Assembly (NCBI RefSeq): GCF_016744155.1
Contig: NZ_JADGEW010000008.1
Coordinates: forward strand, 84,991 to 148,990
Reading direction: 5' to 3'
DNA from: Amphritea sp.
GTDB lineage: Bacteria; Pseudomonadota; Gammaproteobacteria; Pseudomonadales; Balneatricaceae
DNA length: 64,000 nt
How positions within the stretch are numbered: the stretch's first letter is position 1; every line of letters starts with the position of its first letter. Under the pieces are notes generated by a model. It searched no databases, had not been told where the DNA came from, and saw nothing but the letters and a program-made list of their open reading frames with translations. Shown piece by piece: positions 53,420 to 62,299 of this stretch. A program made the translations under genes and the position numbers.

Positions 53420-54358
53420 ATGGAACAGATAATTACCCTTATTCTCGACTCTGGTCGAACGGCTATGGATGTGGCGCTGTATGTATTGCTACCGGTAATG
53501 GTTGTGATGTTGGCGCTGATGAAACTACTAGAGAGTAAGGGAGTCTTAGGCTGGATCTCTAACAAGCTTTCCCCTGTAGTAAAAATCTTTGGCGTACCCG
53601 GGCTGGGTATTTTTGCGATGCTGCAGATTATGTTTGTCAGCTTTAATGCGCCGGTTGCTACGCTGGCGATTATGGATCGGGACGGTACCTCTCGACGCGC
53701 AATTGCAGCAACTCTGGCTTTGGTATTAACCATGTCTCAGGCCAATGTTGTATTTCCGATGGCAGTGGTCGGCCTTGATGTACCCTTTATCATGATGACC
53801 TCTTTGATTGGTGGCCTCATCGCAGCGGCAGCGACTTACTATCTGTTTGCTCGTGACCCAGCGCTGGATGATGATTACAGCCATACTGAGCACCTTGCGC
53901 CGGAACTTCATGATAAGAAAAACGTTATTCAGATCCTTTCCGATGGTGGTCAGGAAGGGGTAAAAATTGTTTTCGCTTCGATACCCCTGCTGATTCTTGC
54001 ACTCTGCTTCGTTAATCTACTTAAGGTTACCGGATCAATAGAAGTACTAACTTCAATTTTGGCCCCGGTATTGGCGCTGGTGGATCTGCCTGAATCGGCA
54101 GTACTACCTATAGTGACTAAGTTTATTGCTGGCGGAACAGCGATGATGGGTGTGACTATCGACCTGCTGAACCAGGGGGCGATGACGGCAACTGACCTTA
54201 ACCGGATTGCGGGCTTTATTATTAATCCCTTTGATGTGGCTGGGGTGGCTATATTGATAGCGGCCGGCAAACGGGTTTCTTCCATAGCTAAGGCGGCAAT
54301 ACTGGGGGCGATAGTCGGAACGCTGGTACGGGGTGTGTTACACCTGGTTATGTTCTGA
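53420..54358 (+). CDS. Nucleoside-recognition (Gate) domain membrane protein
   Basis: A 312-residue membrane protein with about eight helices in two Gate-type halves: KLSPVVKIFGVPGLGIFAML (about 50-69, part shown), MSQANVVFPMAVVGLDVP and IVTKFIAGGTAMMGVTID. It resembles the YjiH/spore-maturation SpmA-SpmB-like nucleoside recognition family. Its substrate is unknown. It stands alone, with no close neighbour gene of a pathway type. Confidence 0.78.
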   Translation: MEQIITLILDSGRTAMDVALYVLLPVMVVMLALMKLLESKGVLGWISNKLSPVVKIFGVPGLGIFAMLQIMFVSFNAPVATLAIMDRDGTSRRAIAATLALVLTMSQANVVFPMAVVGLDVPFIMMTSLIGGLIAAAATYYLFARDPALDDDYSHTEHLAPELHDKKNVIQILSDGGQEGVKIVFASIPLLILALCFVNLLKVTGSIEVLTSILAPVLALVDLPESAVLPIVTKFIAGGTAMMGVTIDLLNQGAMTATDLNRIAGFIINPFDVAGVAILIAAGKRVSSIAKAAILGAIVGTLVRGVLHLVMF

Positions 54359-54454
54359 TTACCTGTCTGTTCTGCTTGACCCCCGGACAGACCAGACCTA
54401 GAGTTGGACCTTAATGTTGCGTGTTACGCAGGCCGATAAGGGATCAACAAATTG

Positions 54455-55603
54455 ATGCAATACCCTCCGACTAAATTGCCGAAAGTTGGCATTACCATTT
54501 TTACTGAAATGTCGCAGTTGGCTGCAGAGTATGGAGCGATAAATCTATCCCAGGGTTTTCCTGATTTTGATGGGCCTCTAGCCCTGTTGGATAGGGTAAC
54601 TTATTACCTGGAAAATGGTTTTAATCAGTACGCACCAATGGCCGGCGTTGTTGGGTTGCGCAACGCAATTGCCCTGAAAGTTGAAAAACTTTATGGCTGT
54701 GAAGTAGATTCAGAAACCGAGGTGACTGTCACATCAGGGGCGACCGAAGCGCTGTTTTCTGCGATTGGTGCCGTTGTTTGTGCCGGTGACGAAGTGATTG
54801 TGTTTGATCCCGCCTATGATAGTTATGAGCCTGCTATCGAGTTGAACGGCGGCACGGCAGTGCATCTGGCACTGACTGCTCCGGCTTTCTCAATCGACTG
54901 GCAACAGGTTGCGAAAGCGATCACCCCAAAGACGCGGATGATAATCCTCAATAGTCCCCATAACCCTACCGGTGCTGTGCTGACTGCTGCTGATCTGGAC
55001 CAGTTGGAAGCACTATTAGAGGGGACAGATATTCTCTTGCTCAGCGATGAGGTGTATGAGCATATATGCTTTAACGGCACTCATCAGAGTTTATTGCGAC
55101 GGCCAGCATTGGCTAAGCGGGCGTTTGTCGTTTCATCGTTTGGTAAAACTTACCATACTACCGGATGGAAGGTAGGCTACTGTATCGCGCCTACCCAGCT
55201 CTCGGTAGAGTTTCGTAAACTGCATCAGTATCTGACCTTCTGTACGGTTCATCCGATTCAACTGGCATTAGCCGATTTTATAAATGACTATCCGGAACAC
55301 ACCCTTGAGCTACCCGAATTTTACAGACAGAAGCGGGATCTCTTTTGTGAATTGATGGAGAGTAGCCGTTTTAGTTTTGTGCCATCTGAGGGGACTTATT
55401 TCCAGTTAATGGATTACTCAACCATTGCGCCGGAGATGGATGATCTGTCTTTTGCCCGCTGGTTGACGAAAGAGGTGGGCGTCGCGGCGATACCGATCTC
55501 TGTTTTCTATGAGTCGCCACCGGAACAACGATTAGTACGTTTCTGTTTTGCTAAAGATGATGAAACCCTGAGACAGGCTGCGGAGAAATTATGCAGGATC
55601 TGA
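54455..55603 (+). CDS. Methionine aminotransferase (YbdL-like)
   Basis: A 382-residue class I PLP aminotransferase. The start region QYPPTKLPKVGITIFTEMS, the NLSQGFPDFDGP segment (about 30-41), ILNSPHNPTGAV (about 168) and the PLP-Lys in SSFGKTYHTTGWKVGY (about 233-236) all match E. coli YbdL and plant/bacterial glutamine transaminase K-type enzymes. It would convert ketomethylthiobutyrate to methionine, the last step of salvage. It overlaps the omega-amidase gene by 13 bases, the natural partner when glutamine is the amino donor. Confidence 0.87.
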   Translation: MQYPPTKLPKVGITIFTEMSQLAAEYGAINLSQGFPDFDGPLALLDRVTYYLENGFNQYAPMAGVVGLRNAIALKVEKLYGCEVDSETEVTVTSGATEALFSAIGAVVCAGDEVIVFDPAYDSYEPAIELNGGTAVHLALTAPAFSIDWQQVAKAITPKTRMIILNSPHNPTGAVLTAADLDQLEALLEGTDILLLSDEVYEHICFNGTHQSLLRRPALAKRAFVVSSFGKTYHTTGWKVGYCIAPTQLSVEFRKLHQYLTFCTVHPIQLALADFINDYPEHTLELPEFYRQKRDLFCELMESSRFSFVPSEGTYFQLMDYSTIAPEMDDLSFARWLTKEVGVAAIPISVFYESPPEQRLVRFCFAKDDETLRQAAEKLCRI

Positions 55604-56370
55604 AAGTTACCCTGATTCAGCCCGATATGCATTGGCAGAGCCCGGCTGAAAACCGGACGATGTATGAACAACTGGTGGATCAGAATGCCAGTAATACTGA
55701 TCTTGTGGTGCTGCCCGAGATGTTTTCTACCGGCTTTACGATGGACAGCCGGACTGCTGCAGAGCCGATGGGCGGAGATAGTTGTCAGTGGTTACAGCAA
55801 CAAGCTCAGCAGCGGGGGATAGCCATTACTGGCAGCCTTGCGATCGCCTCAGGGGATAGTTACGTAAATCGTATGATTTTCAGCTTTCCGGATGGCAAAC
55901 AGATCTTTTATGATAAACGGCATCTGTTCCGGATGGCCGGTGAGCATGAACGTTATCAACCGGGAGATAAGCGGGTGGTGGTGGAATACCTGGGCTGGCG
56001 GATTCTGTTACAGGTTTGTTATGACCTGCGTTTTCCGGTGTTCTCTCGTAACAACAATGATTATGATCTTGCGTTGTATGTCGCCAATTGGCCCGAACCC
56101 CGTCGCCAGCCCTGGCGTAAGTTGCTGCAGGCCAGAGCAATTGAAAATCTATGTTATGTGGCTGGCGTAAACCGAGTAGGCACCGATGCTAACGGTCATA
56201 AATATAGTGGCGATAGTATGCTGGTGGATTTTAAAGGAGAGCTTCTGATTGACCATCAACCGAGTGTTCCTTTCTGTGATACATCGATACTTTCTGGACA
56301 GTCATTAGCTCAATTCAAGGAGTCATTCCCTGCTTGGATGGACGCTGATTCCTTTATTATCGAAGATTAA
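55591..56370 (+). CDS. Omega-amidase, nitrilase family (YafV-like)
   Basis: A 259-residue nitrilase-superfamily amidohydrolase with catalytic Glu in VLPEMFSTGF (about 43), Lys in YDKRHLF (about 111) and Cys in QVCYDLRFPVF (about 143). YafV-type omega-amidases hydrolyse alpha-ketoglutaramate, the product left when glutamine is used as amino donor, which explains the overlap with the aminotransferase gene. Together they complete methionine regeneration. The 180 bases downstream hold no gene but contain a weak long-loop hairpin (about 56391-56441). Confidence 0.88.
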   Translation: MQDLKVTLIQPDMHWQSPAENRTMYEQLVDQNASNTDLVVLPEMFSTGFTMDSRTAAEPMGGDSCQWLQQQAQQRGIAITGSLAIASGDSYVNRMIFSFPDGKQIFYDKRHLFRMAGEHERYQPGDKRVVVEYLGWRILLQVCYDLRFPVFSRNNNDYDLALYVANWPEPRRQPWRKLLQARAIENLCYVAGVNRVGTDANGHKYSGDSMLVDFKGELLIDHQPSVPFCDTSILSGQSLAQFKESFPAWMDADSFIIED

Positions 56371-56550
56371 AATTTATCGACTTGATCAAAACGGGCAGGT
56401 CAGTCTTTGGCATAGAAACAAGCTTAATGTCGATACTTGCCCCTCTTTCTCCCCCCTGTAGAGCGGTAAGTGTCATCCTTCTAAACTTTTGGCGAACTCT
56501 TTCCTGTCTTTAGCGGTCTACTCATTAGTCCCCGACATTAGGAGCGCTGA

Positions 56551-56910
56551 ATGCGTTTATCTGTATGGTCTGCTTTAGTTCTGATTATGATCAGCCTTAA
56601 TGGATAAGCCGAAGATGCATTTGAATGTGTAGAGGTTGGCAAAGGAGAACGGTCACAGTCCATTTTTAATATCTGTGATGTTGAGGTAGAAGTGCTCTGG
56701 TGCCATAACCAAAAAGCGCCGGGCTATGGTCGTGGGCTTTGTGGCTATCAGGAAAAATATTATCAGAAACAGGCAGTGCTTCAGCCAGGCGAACAAAAAC
56801 AGAATTATTTTTCACTTCCATTTAACAGCACCCTCTATATTGCCGCTTGCAAAGGGGGGCACTACTCCACTCGACAAATTGGGATGGAAGGAGGCTACCT
56901 TTGTGACTAG
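56551..56910 (+). pseudogene. Small secreted Cys-rich protein with internal TAA
   Basis: ATG 56551 has AGGAG seven bases upstream, and an open frame runs to TAG 56908-56910 (119 codons) except for TAA at codon 19 (56605-56607). The first 18 codons (MRLSVWSALVLIMISLNG) form a signal peptide, and the stop falls right at its expected cleavage region. The rest encodes a secreted Cys-containing domain (ICDVEVEVLWCHN, GLCGYQEKYYQ, IAACKGGHYS, YLCD) with at least six Cys. One base change (for example CAA to TAA) silenced it. Either a recent pseudogene or a sequencing error. Confidence 0.6.
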
Positions 56911-57064
56911 TAGCGCTAAACTGAGGCCCCTCTGGATACCTAGGTTCTTTATAGTCCCTAAAGTTGTTCAGCAAAGAATGTCTGTCGATGGAATAGGGCT
57001 AATACAAAGAAATCTATTTGAATGAGATAGCTCCTGTAATTAGTAAGATTACTCGGTTGGAAAT

Positions 57065-57088
57065 ACCCGCTTCATGCGGGTTTTTTAT
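57065..57088 (+). terminator. Terminator
   Basis: ACCCGC pairs with GCGGGT around TTCAT, followed by TTTTTATT, in front of the next gene. Confidence 0.8.
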
Positions 57089-57152
57089 TGTCTCACCATT
57101 GTTGAACTATACTTTCAATATTCAAAACGGTCTGCGGACCGGGAGGTATGAA

Positions 57153-57674
57153 ATGAGACGATTAACTTTCCTGACGCCAGATCTGGCTCATGCTGAAACG
57201 GTAGTGGAGGAATTGCGGGAATTGCACATCGCAGAGGAAGTGATGCACCTGGTCGCAAAGGATCATGAAATGCTCCAGAGTGCTCATCTCCATGAAGCGA
57301 CAGAGATGGAAACGTCTGAGGTCGAAAATGACTTTAACTGGGGTATTGTGGCTGGAGGTATGATGGGGCTGGTGCTGGGATTAACAGCTTATGGCTCAGC
57401 ATTTTTCAGTGTTGAGGTCGGCATGATTAGTTTGCTGGTGATAATTATTATCGGAGCAGTTGCTGGAGGCTGGGTAGGCAAAGCGATTGGTGAGAGTACG
57501 CCTAACTTCGGCCTGGAAAAATACCAGCATGCGATAGAAGCAGGACAGATTCTGGTAATAGTTGATGTAGCTGCTGAGTTGTTGCCCGATGTATATAAGC
57601 GGGTGCGCCAACACTGTCCAAAAGCAATGGTTGAGAGCAAGCATGTTTTTCACGATCATCCACTTGCGGCGTGA
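57153..57674 (+). CDS. Membrane protein, unknown
   Basis: A 173-residue protein from ATG 57153, supported by GGGAGG six bases upstream (the frame is open from 57018 but without a site). Residues 1-65 are soluble and His/Glu-rich, including MLQSAHLHEATEMETSE. Two membrane helices (about 68-88 and 92-113) follow, rich in Gly and Ala (GAVAGGWVGKAIG), like glycine-zipper hairpins. A C-terminal domain (about 125-170) ends in HVFHDHPL. I do not recognise the family by name; similar proteins occur in marine gammaproteobacteria. Confidence 0.6.
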   Translation: MRRLTFLTPDLAHAETVVEELRELHIAEEVMHLVAKDHEMLQSAHLHEATEMETSEVENDFNWGIVAGGMMGLVLGLTAYGSAFFSVEVGMISLLVIIIIGAVAGGWVGKAIGESTPNFGLEKYQHAIEAGQILVIVDVAAELLPDVYKRVRQHCPKAMVESKHVFHDHPLAA

Positions 57675-57730
57675 AGGCGTTTGTAAATAAACGCTATGGA
57701 TAGGCAGAATTACCCTGGTGGATGAATAAG

Positions 57731-57755
57731 AGCGGCCGGAGATGGCCGCTTTTTA
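57731..57755 (+). terminator. Terminator
   Basis: AGCGGCC pairs with GGCCGCT around GGAGAT, followed by TTTTA, 57 bases after the preceding stop. Confidence 0.8.
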
Positions 57756-57847
57756 GTAAAGTTTTCATATCTGTTCCTTAACTTTTTTCAGCTTTAGGCC
57801 TATGGTTATTAAAGTGCATACTAGTTTGATTTGAAAGGAATAGTCCT

Positions 57848-58255
57848 ATGTCAAAAGGCCATGCTAAGCATCAGGAAAGACACCATGGTTTGTCGCAGTT
57901 TGGTAAGGATTTGATCCGCCGGTGTGGATCTAAATGTGAACTGTGTGAGGCCCATGGGGTTAAGTTAACCGTTTACGAAGTACCACCCATTGCAGCAGAT
58001 CCCAATTATGATCAGTGCATCATGATTTGTGATATCTGTAGTAGCCAGCTGGATAATCCCAAAACCATTGATCCCAGCTATTGGCGCTTTCTGGCCTCAA
58101 TAATGTGGAGTGATCTGGCGCCGATAAAAATAATTTCTGTTGCTCTGTTGAAGCATTTGGAGACGACGGAAGACTGGGCCGCTGAATTACGGGATCAGGT
58201 CTATATTCAACAGGAAGAACAGGATTGGCTTGATCAGATAGACCTTTTTGGATAG
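57848..58255 (+). CDS. PhnA-like zinc-ribbon protein
   Basis: A 135-residue protein. Two Cys pairs, CELCEAHG (about 31-38) and CDICSSQL (about 60-67), form a zinc-ribbon or HNH-like knuckle as in PhnA N-terminal domains. The rest is helical with no catalytic motif. The name PhnA refers to an alkylphosphonate-operon protein whose link to phosphonate use is not supported here, as no phn genes are near. Function unknown. Confidence 0.65.
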   Translation: MSKGHAKHQERHHGLSQFGKDLIRRCGSKCELCEAHGVKLTVYEVPPIAADPNYDQCIMICDICSSQLDNPKTIDPSYWRFLASIMWSDLAPIKIISVALLKHLETTEDWAAELRDQVYIQQEEQDWLDQIDLFG

Positions 58256-58366
58256 ATAATCAGTTTGTTACGGGTTTAAGTATTCGTATTATGAATTTTT
58301 TTCATTTTAGATCTTAAAGAGTCTGGCGATAACGATTTAATTGAATAATAAAAATCGGGTCTGGCT

Positions 58367-59290
58367 ATGTTTAATCCATTAAGCTCATCACCTTTCTTCT
58401 TTAATCCTGGTTTGGCTTATCAGTCTGATAATCAAAGCCGCCATGTAGAAGGTGCGCCGTCTTCTGATCGTTCGGTGGAAAGCAGGCCTAATGCGGTAGC
58501 CCCAGCTCGTCAGTCATATTCCTTATCTGAGCGTTTCAGCCGTGATGATAGCTTTTCAATAAACCTTACGACCCAGGATGGGGATCAGGTTGAGATTACC
58601 TTTAATAGCGAGACCAGCTATAAATCTGATTACGATCTACGTAGTGGTCATGGCCGTGAACATCAACGTTATAGCATTGAAAAAGAGCAGAGTAGTGAGT
58701 TCGGTTTTTCCGTAGAAGGCGACCTTGATGTAGAAGAGATTGATGCGATAGCTGCCCTGGTTCAGGACCTTTCTTCGCTGGCCGCTAATTTCTTTAATGG
58801 CGACCTGCAAACATCGATGCAACAGGCCGGTGATCTCTCTTTTGATTCAGGCCAGTTGGCACAGATGGATATCTCAATGCAGCAGTCGATAGAGTATCGT
58901 GCGATTGAGAAATACCGTGAAGTTCAGTCGATGGGGGACGAATCGTCATCTTCGCCTCAGCGCGCTCTGGCGCCGTTTGCGGAACAGCTACAGAATCAGG
59001 TAGTCAAAAGTGAGCAACGAATTGAGAATTCAACCGAATTTACCCTGAGCCTGTTTGTTAATCTGGTTGAGCATGATATTCGCTTTACTGGAGCCAGTGA
59101 GTCTGAACAAACCTCTCTGACAGAAAACCTCGTACGAGTCGGTGATATGGCTCATCGCGGACATCATGAGCACGAGAGAGACTCAGATGACGATGAGCAT
59201 GAACATGAATCACGCCACTCTCATAGGGACGATAATGTTGCCGCTGTTGATGGAGCTACCAACAGTGATCCTATGGTAGCAACGGCCTAA
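58367..59290 (+). CDS. Acidic His/Asp-rich protein, unknown
   Basis: A 307-residue soluble protein without a signal peptide. The N-terminal third is Ser-rich and disordered-looking. A middle region (about 60-120) holds SFSINLTTQDGDQVEITF-like beta strands, followed by a helical part with EIDAIAALVQDL. The C-terminal 40 residues are rich in His, Asp and Glu (HRGHHEHERDSDDDEHEHES), a pattern that often binds metal. No family recognised. It is single, with a terminator after it. Confidence 0.55.
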   Translation: MFNPLSSSPFFFNPGLAYQSDNQSRHVEGAPSSDRSVESRPNAVAPARQSYSLSERFSRDDSFSINLTTQDGDQVEITFNSETSYKSDYDLRSGHGREHQRYSIEKEQSSEFGFSVEGDLDVEEIDAIAALVQDLSSLAANFFNGDLQTSMQQAGDLSFDSGQLAQMDISMQQSIEYRAIEKYREVQSMGDESSSSPQRALAPFAEQLQNQVVKSEQRIENSTEFTLSLFVNLVEHDIRFTGASESEQTSLTENLVRVGDMAHRGHHEHERDSDDDEHEHESRHSHRDDNVAAVDGATNSDPMVATA

Positions 59291-59312
59291 GCTTTGCTCC
59301 TGGGGGGATATG

Positions 59313-59339
59313 CGCCATATTTGATATGGCGTTTTTTTT
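59313..59339 (+). terminator. Terminator
   Basis: CGCCATAT pairs with ATATGGCG around TTG, followed by T8. Confidence 0.88.
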
Positions 59340-59410
59340 GCCTGTAAATATTCTACTGCCTGTTAGAATACTCACTTCTGTTTATCGCCCGTACCGGAAC
59401 ACCTTCGCAC

Positions 59411-61936
59411 ATGAGTATTCTCCCTGTCTCGGAAGTCCTTGATCAGCTTAATTCTGTACTGAGTCAGAATGATGATCTGGTTCTGGAAGCCCCACCAGGT
59501 GCGGGCAAAACAACTCTCGTACCACTGGAGCTGCTAAATCATCCAGACTTGCGTGGACAAAAAATCCTAATGCTGGAGCCCCGGCGATTGGCCGCCCGAA
59601 TGGCTGCTGCCCGTATGGCCAGTCAACTCGGTGAATCGGTGGGTGAAACTGTCGGCTATCGGGTGCGGATGGACTCTAAAGTGGGCCCGCAGACCCGCAT
59701 TGAAGTGGTTACCGAGGGTATTCTCACCCGTATGCTCCAGGATGACCCAAGTCTGGATGGTTATGGTCTGGTTATTTTTGATGAGTTTCATGAACGTAGT
59801 CTGGATGCTGATTTTGGTTTGGCACTAACCCTGCAGGGCCGGGAACTGTTTCGGGATGAACAGCCTCTTAAACTATTGCTGATGTCCGCTACGCTGGATC
59901 AACGGGTCATCGATCAACTATTACCTCAAGCACCATTGATTAGCAGTAAAGGACGAACTTATCCGGTGGATGTTCGTTATCTGGGAGCTCCGGGGCGATA
60001 TCAGCGACTGGAGGAGTGGGTTGCTCAGGCAGTCATGCAGGCACTAGACGAGGAATCCGGTAGCTTGCTGGTATTTTTGCCGGGGCAGAGAGAAATTCGT
60101 AATGTCGCGAGAGCCCTCAGCGTTCAGGTTGAGAAAAACATTGTCCTGACGCCTCTTTATGGTGACCTGAGTATTCAGGATCAGCAGCGGGCGATACAGC
60201 CTGCACCATCAGGGCAGCGAAAGATCGTACTGGCGACGAATATCGCAGAAACCAGCCTGACTATAGAAGGTATTCGGGTGGTGATTGATGCAGGATTAAG
60301 CCGCGAAGCCCGGCTTGATCCGGCCAGCGGCATGACCCGGCTCCATACCTGTAAAGTGTCACGGGCAGCCAGTATCCAACGCGCCGGACGAGCAGGCCGA
60401 ATGGAGCCGGGTAGTTGTTACCGGCTTTGGTCTGAGAGTCAGCAGGCGCAGCTAGCACCACACGCAACACCAGAGATTATGTCAACAGATCTGACTGCGC
60501 TGGCTCTACAGTTGGCCCGCTGGGGAGTGGAGGATACTGCAGAACTTCGTTGGTTAAATCCGCCTCCTGATGCGGCGCTTTCTCAGGCGCGGGATCTTCT
60601 TATTCGATTAGGGGCGCTTCAGTCCGCTGATGAGGGTCTGCAGTTAACCCCTGCCGGGGAGATGATGGCCCGGTTGCCTCTGCACCCTCGTCTGGCTCAT
60701 CTGCTGTTAGTGGGCTGGGAGAAAGGCTGTAGTGAGCTCGCCTGTGATATCGCGGCTTTATTGAACGAGAGGGACCCTCTGAGCGGCGATGCAGACTTTG
60801 AACGGCGGTTAAGCTGGCTAAGGGGGGATATCCCATGTTCTGCATCTCAAAAATCGATGCTGCAGCGCATTCGTCAGCTAAGTCAGCAATATCGAAGAAA
60901 TTGTAAAAGACACCTGAGTAAGGTTTCACCACAGCCGTTAAAACTATCGACCCCTGAACTGTCAGCGCTACTGATTGCTCAGGCATACCCAGATCGAATC
61001 GCTTCCCGTCGCAGAGCGGGAGCAGGTGATTATCAGCTGAGTGGCGGTCGTGCTGTACGGCTGGCTGAAACTGACCCCTTGATAAAGCATGACTGGTTAG
61101 CGGTGGCAAACTGCGGCGGAACGCAGGGACAGACTACAGACCGGGTGTTTTTAGCGATCCCTCTACCCGAAAAACTGTTCGAAACTGCGCTGGCAGGGGT
61201 GGTGCAACAACAGAAAGTCGTTGAATGGGACCGACAACAGGGGCGCATGTGTTGTGAGTTGCAGCGTCGTATTGGGGTGTTGGTTGTTAGCCGTGAAGAG
61301 TTGAAGGAGATTCCATTACCGGAGAAAAACCAGATTCTTATCAATCTAATTCGTAAACAGGGATTACAGATCCTGCCCTGGAATGAAGAGATTGAACGCT
61401 GGCGGCAGCGGGTTATGTTTCTGCACTGTTCACAGCCGGAAGATGGCCCCTGGCCAGATCTTTCCGATGACTCTTTGTTGAAGACTCTGGAACAGTGGTT
61501 AGCGCCCTATCTTGATTCGGTTAATCATATAAATCACTTTAGCCGTCTGGATCTGTTCGCTATTTTGCAGGCTTTACTCGAATGGCCTCTACCTAATGAG
61601 CTGGGGAAACTTGCACCGCCCCGACTTAAGCTGCCATCAGGGCATACGGCGGCGGTTAATTACACTGAGTTTCCGCCGGTGCTGGCGGTTAAGCTTCAGG
61701 AGATGTTTGGTTCGATAGACACGCCGGTTATTGGTTACAGGGTCGCGCTGAAAATACATCTGCTGTCTCCGGCGCGCAGGCCGTTGGCAGTAACCCAGGA
61801 TCTGGCCAGCTTTTGGGCCAATGGTTATCGGGATGTTCAGAAGGATATGAAAGGGCGTTATCCCAAGCACCCTTGGCCTGATAACCCTCGGGAAGCTATT
61901 CCCTCCAGTGGGGTTAAGAGAAAAAAGCGCACATAA
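59411..61936 (+). CDS. hrpB: ATP-dependent helicase HrpB
   Basis: An 841-residue DEAH-box helicase. Walker A is APPGAGKTTLVP (about 29-40), motif II is DEFHER (DEFH instead of DEAH, normal for HrpB), motif III is MSATLD, motif IV/V contains LATNIAETSLTIEG and motif VI is QRAGRAGRMEPG. The helicase-associated and OB-like C-terminal domains follow to the end with the typical VTQDLASFWANGY and RYPKHPWPDNP tail. Length is that of E. coli HrpB (809). The RNA substrate is not known. Confidence 0.95.
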   Translation: MSILPVSEVLDQLNSVLSQNDDLVLEAPPGAGKTTLVPLELLNHPDLRGQKILMLEPRRLAARMAAARMASQLGESVGETVGYRVRMDSKVGPQTRIEVVTEGILTRMLQDDPSLDGYGLVIFDEFHERSLDADFGLALTLQGRELFRDEQPLKLLLMSATLDQRVIDQLLPQAPLISSKGRTYPVDVRYLGAPGRYQRLEEWVAQAVMQALDEESGSLLVFLPGQREIRNVARALSVQVEKNIVLTPLYGDLSIQDQQRAIQPAPSGQRKIVLATNIAETSLTIEGIRVVIDAGLSREARLDPASGMTRLHTCKVSRAASIQRAGRAGRMEPGSCYRLWSESQQAQLAPHATPEIMSTDLTALALQLARWGVEDTAELRWLNPPPDAALSQARDLLIRLGALQSADEGLQLTPAGEMMARLPLHPRLAHLLLVGWEKGCSELACDIAALLNERDPLSGDADFERRLSWLRGDIPCSASQKSMLQRIRQLSQQYRRNCKRHLSKVSPQPLKLSTPELSALLIAQAYPDRIASRRRAGAGDYQLSGGRAVRLAETDPLIKHDWLAVANCGGTQGQTTDRVFLAIPLPEKLFETALAGVVQQQKVVEWDRQQGRMCCELQRRIGVLVVSREELKEIPLPEKNQILINLIRKQGLQILPWNEEIERWRQRVMFLHCSQPEDGPWPDLSDDSLLKTLEQWLAPYLDSVNHINHFSRLDLFAILQALLEWPLPNELGKLAPPRLKLPSGHTAAVNYTEFPPVLAVKLQEMFGSIDTPVIGYRVALKIHLLSPARRPLAVTQDLASFWANGYRDVQKDMKGRYPKHPWPDNPREAIPSSGVKRKKRT

Positions 61937-62021
61937 GCCAGGTATGTGGCAAAAACTTTTCAAGTCGTCATCGGTGTTTCTGTACTAAGATGAAGTTACT
62001 CTGCAATGTCAGAGCTGATAT

Positions 62022-62107
62022 AGCCCCAATCGGTTGGGGTAGCAAATAATTAGAAGAATACAATTCACATGCTACATGTAGCCCCGCCATTGCGGGGCTT
62101 TCTGTTT
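62022..62107 (+). terminator. Two hairpins downstream of hrpB
   Basis: GCCCCAA-TCGG-TTGGGGT (62023-62040) is a first hairpin. AGCCCCGC-CATT-GCGGGGCT (62080-62099) is a second, followed by TTCTGTTTTT, a rho-independent terminator. The 86 bases and second T-tract could end the hrpB transcript or encode a short RNA. Confidence 0.55.
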
Positions 62108-62299
62108 TTATCTATCTATAAAATTCTTTTGCGCTGGTATCACCTAAGACTGGTCTCACTTTGGGAAGGGACTTGTTCGCAACTTCCTTTGCTTGAGTTT
62201 CATAACTGCAGACGCCATAGTTATCAGACTATCGAAACGCATCGGGTATCAACTTGTGAGCCTGACATGTTTCAGCAGAGAAACCTCCGGAGAGTTGTT

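Noticed and set aside
56605..56607. Readthrough or recoding of the internal TAA
   Set aside because: TAA is not a selenocysteine or pyrrolysine codon and no recoding signal is visible; a nonsense mutation is simpler.
62069..62299. N-terminal extension of the haloacid dehalogenase
   Set aside because: It would translate through a rho-independent terminator; ATG 62300 has a good ribosome site and family start.
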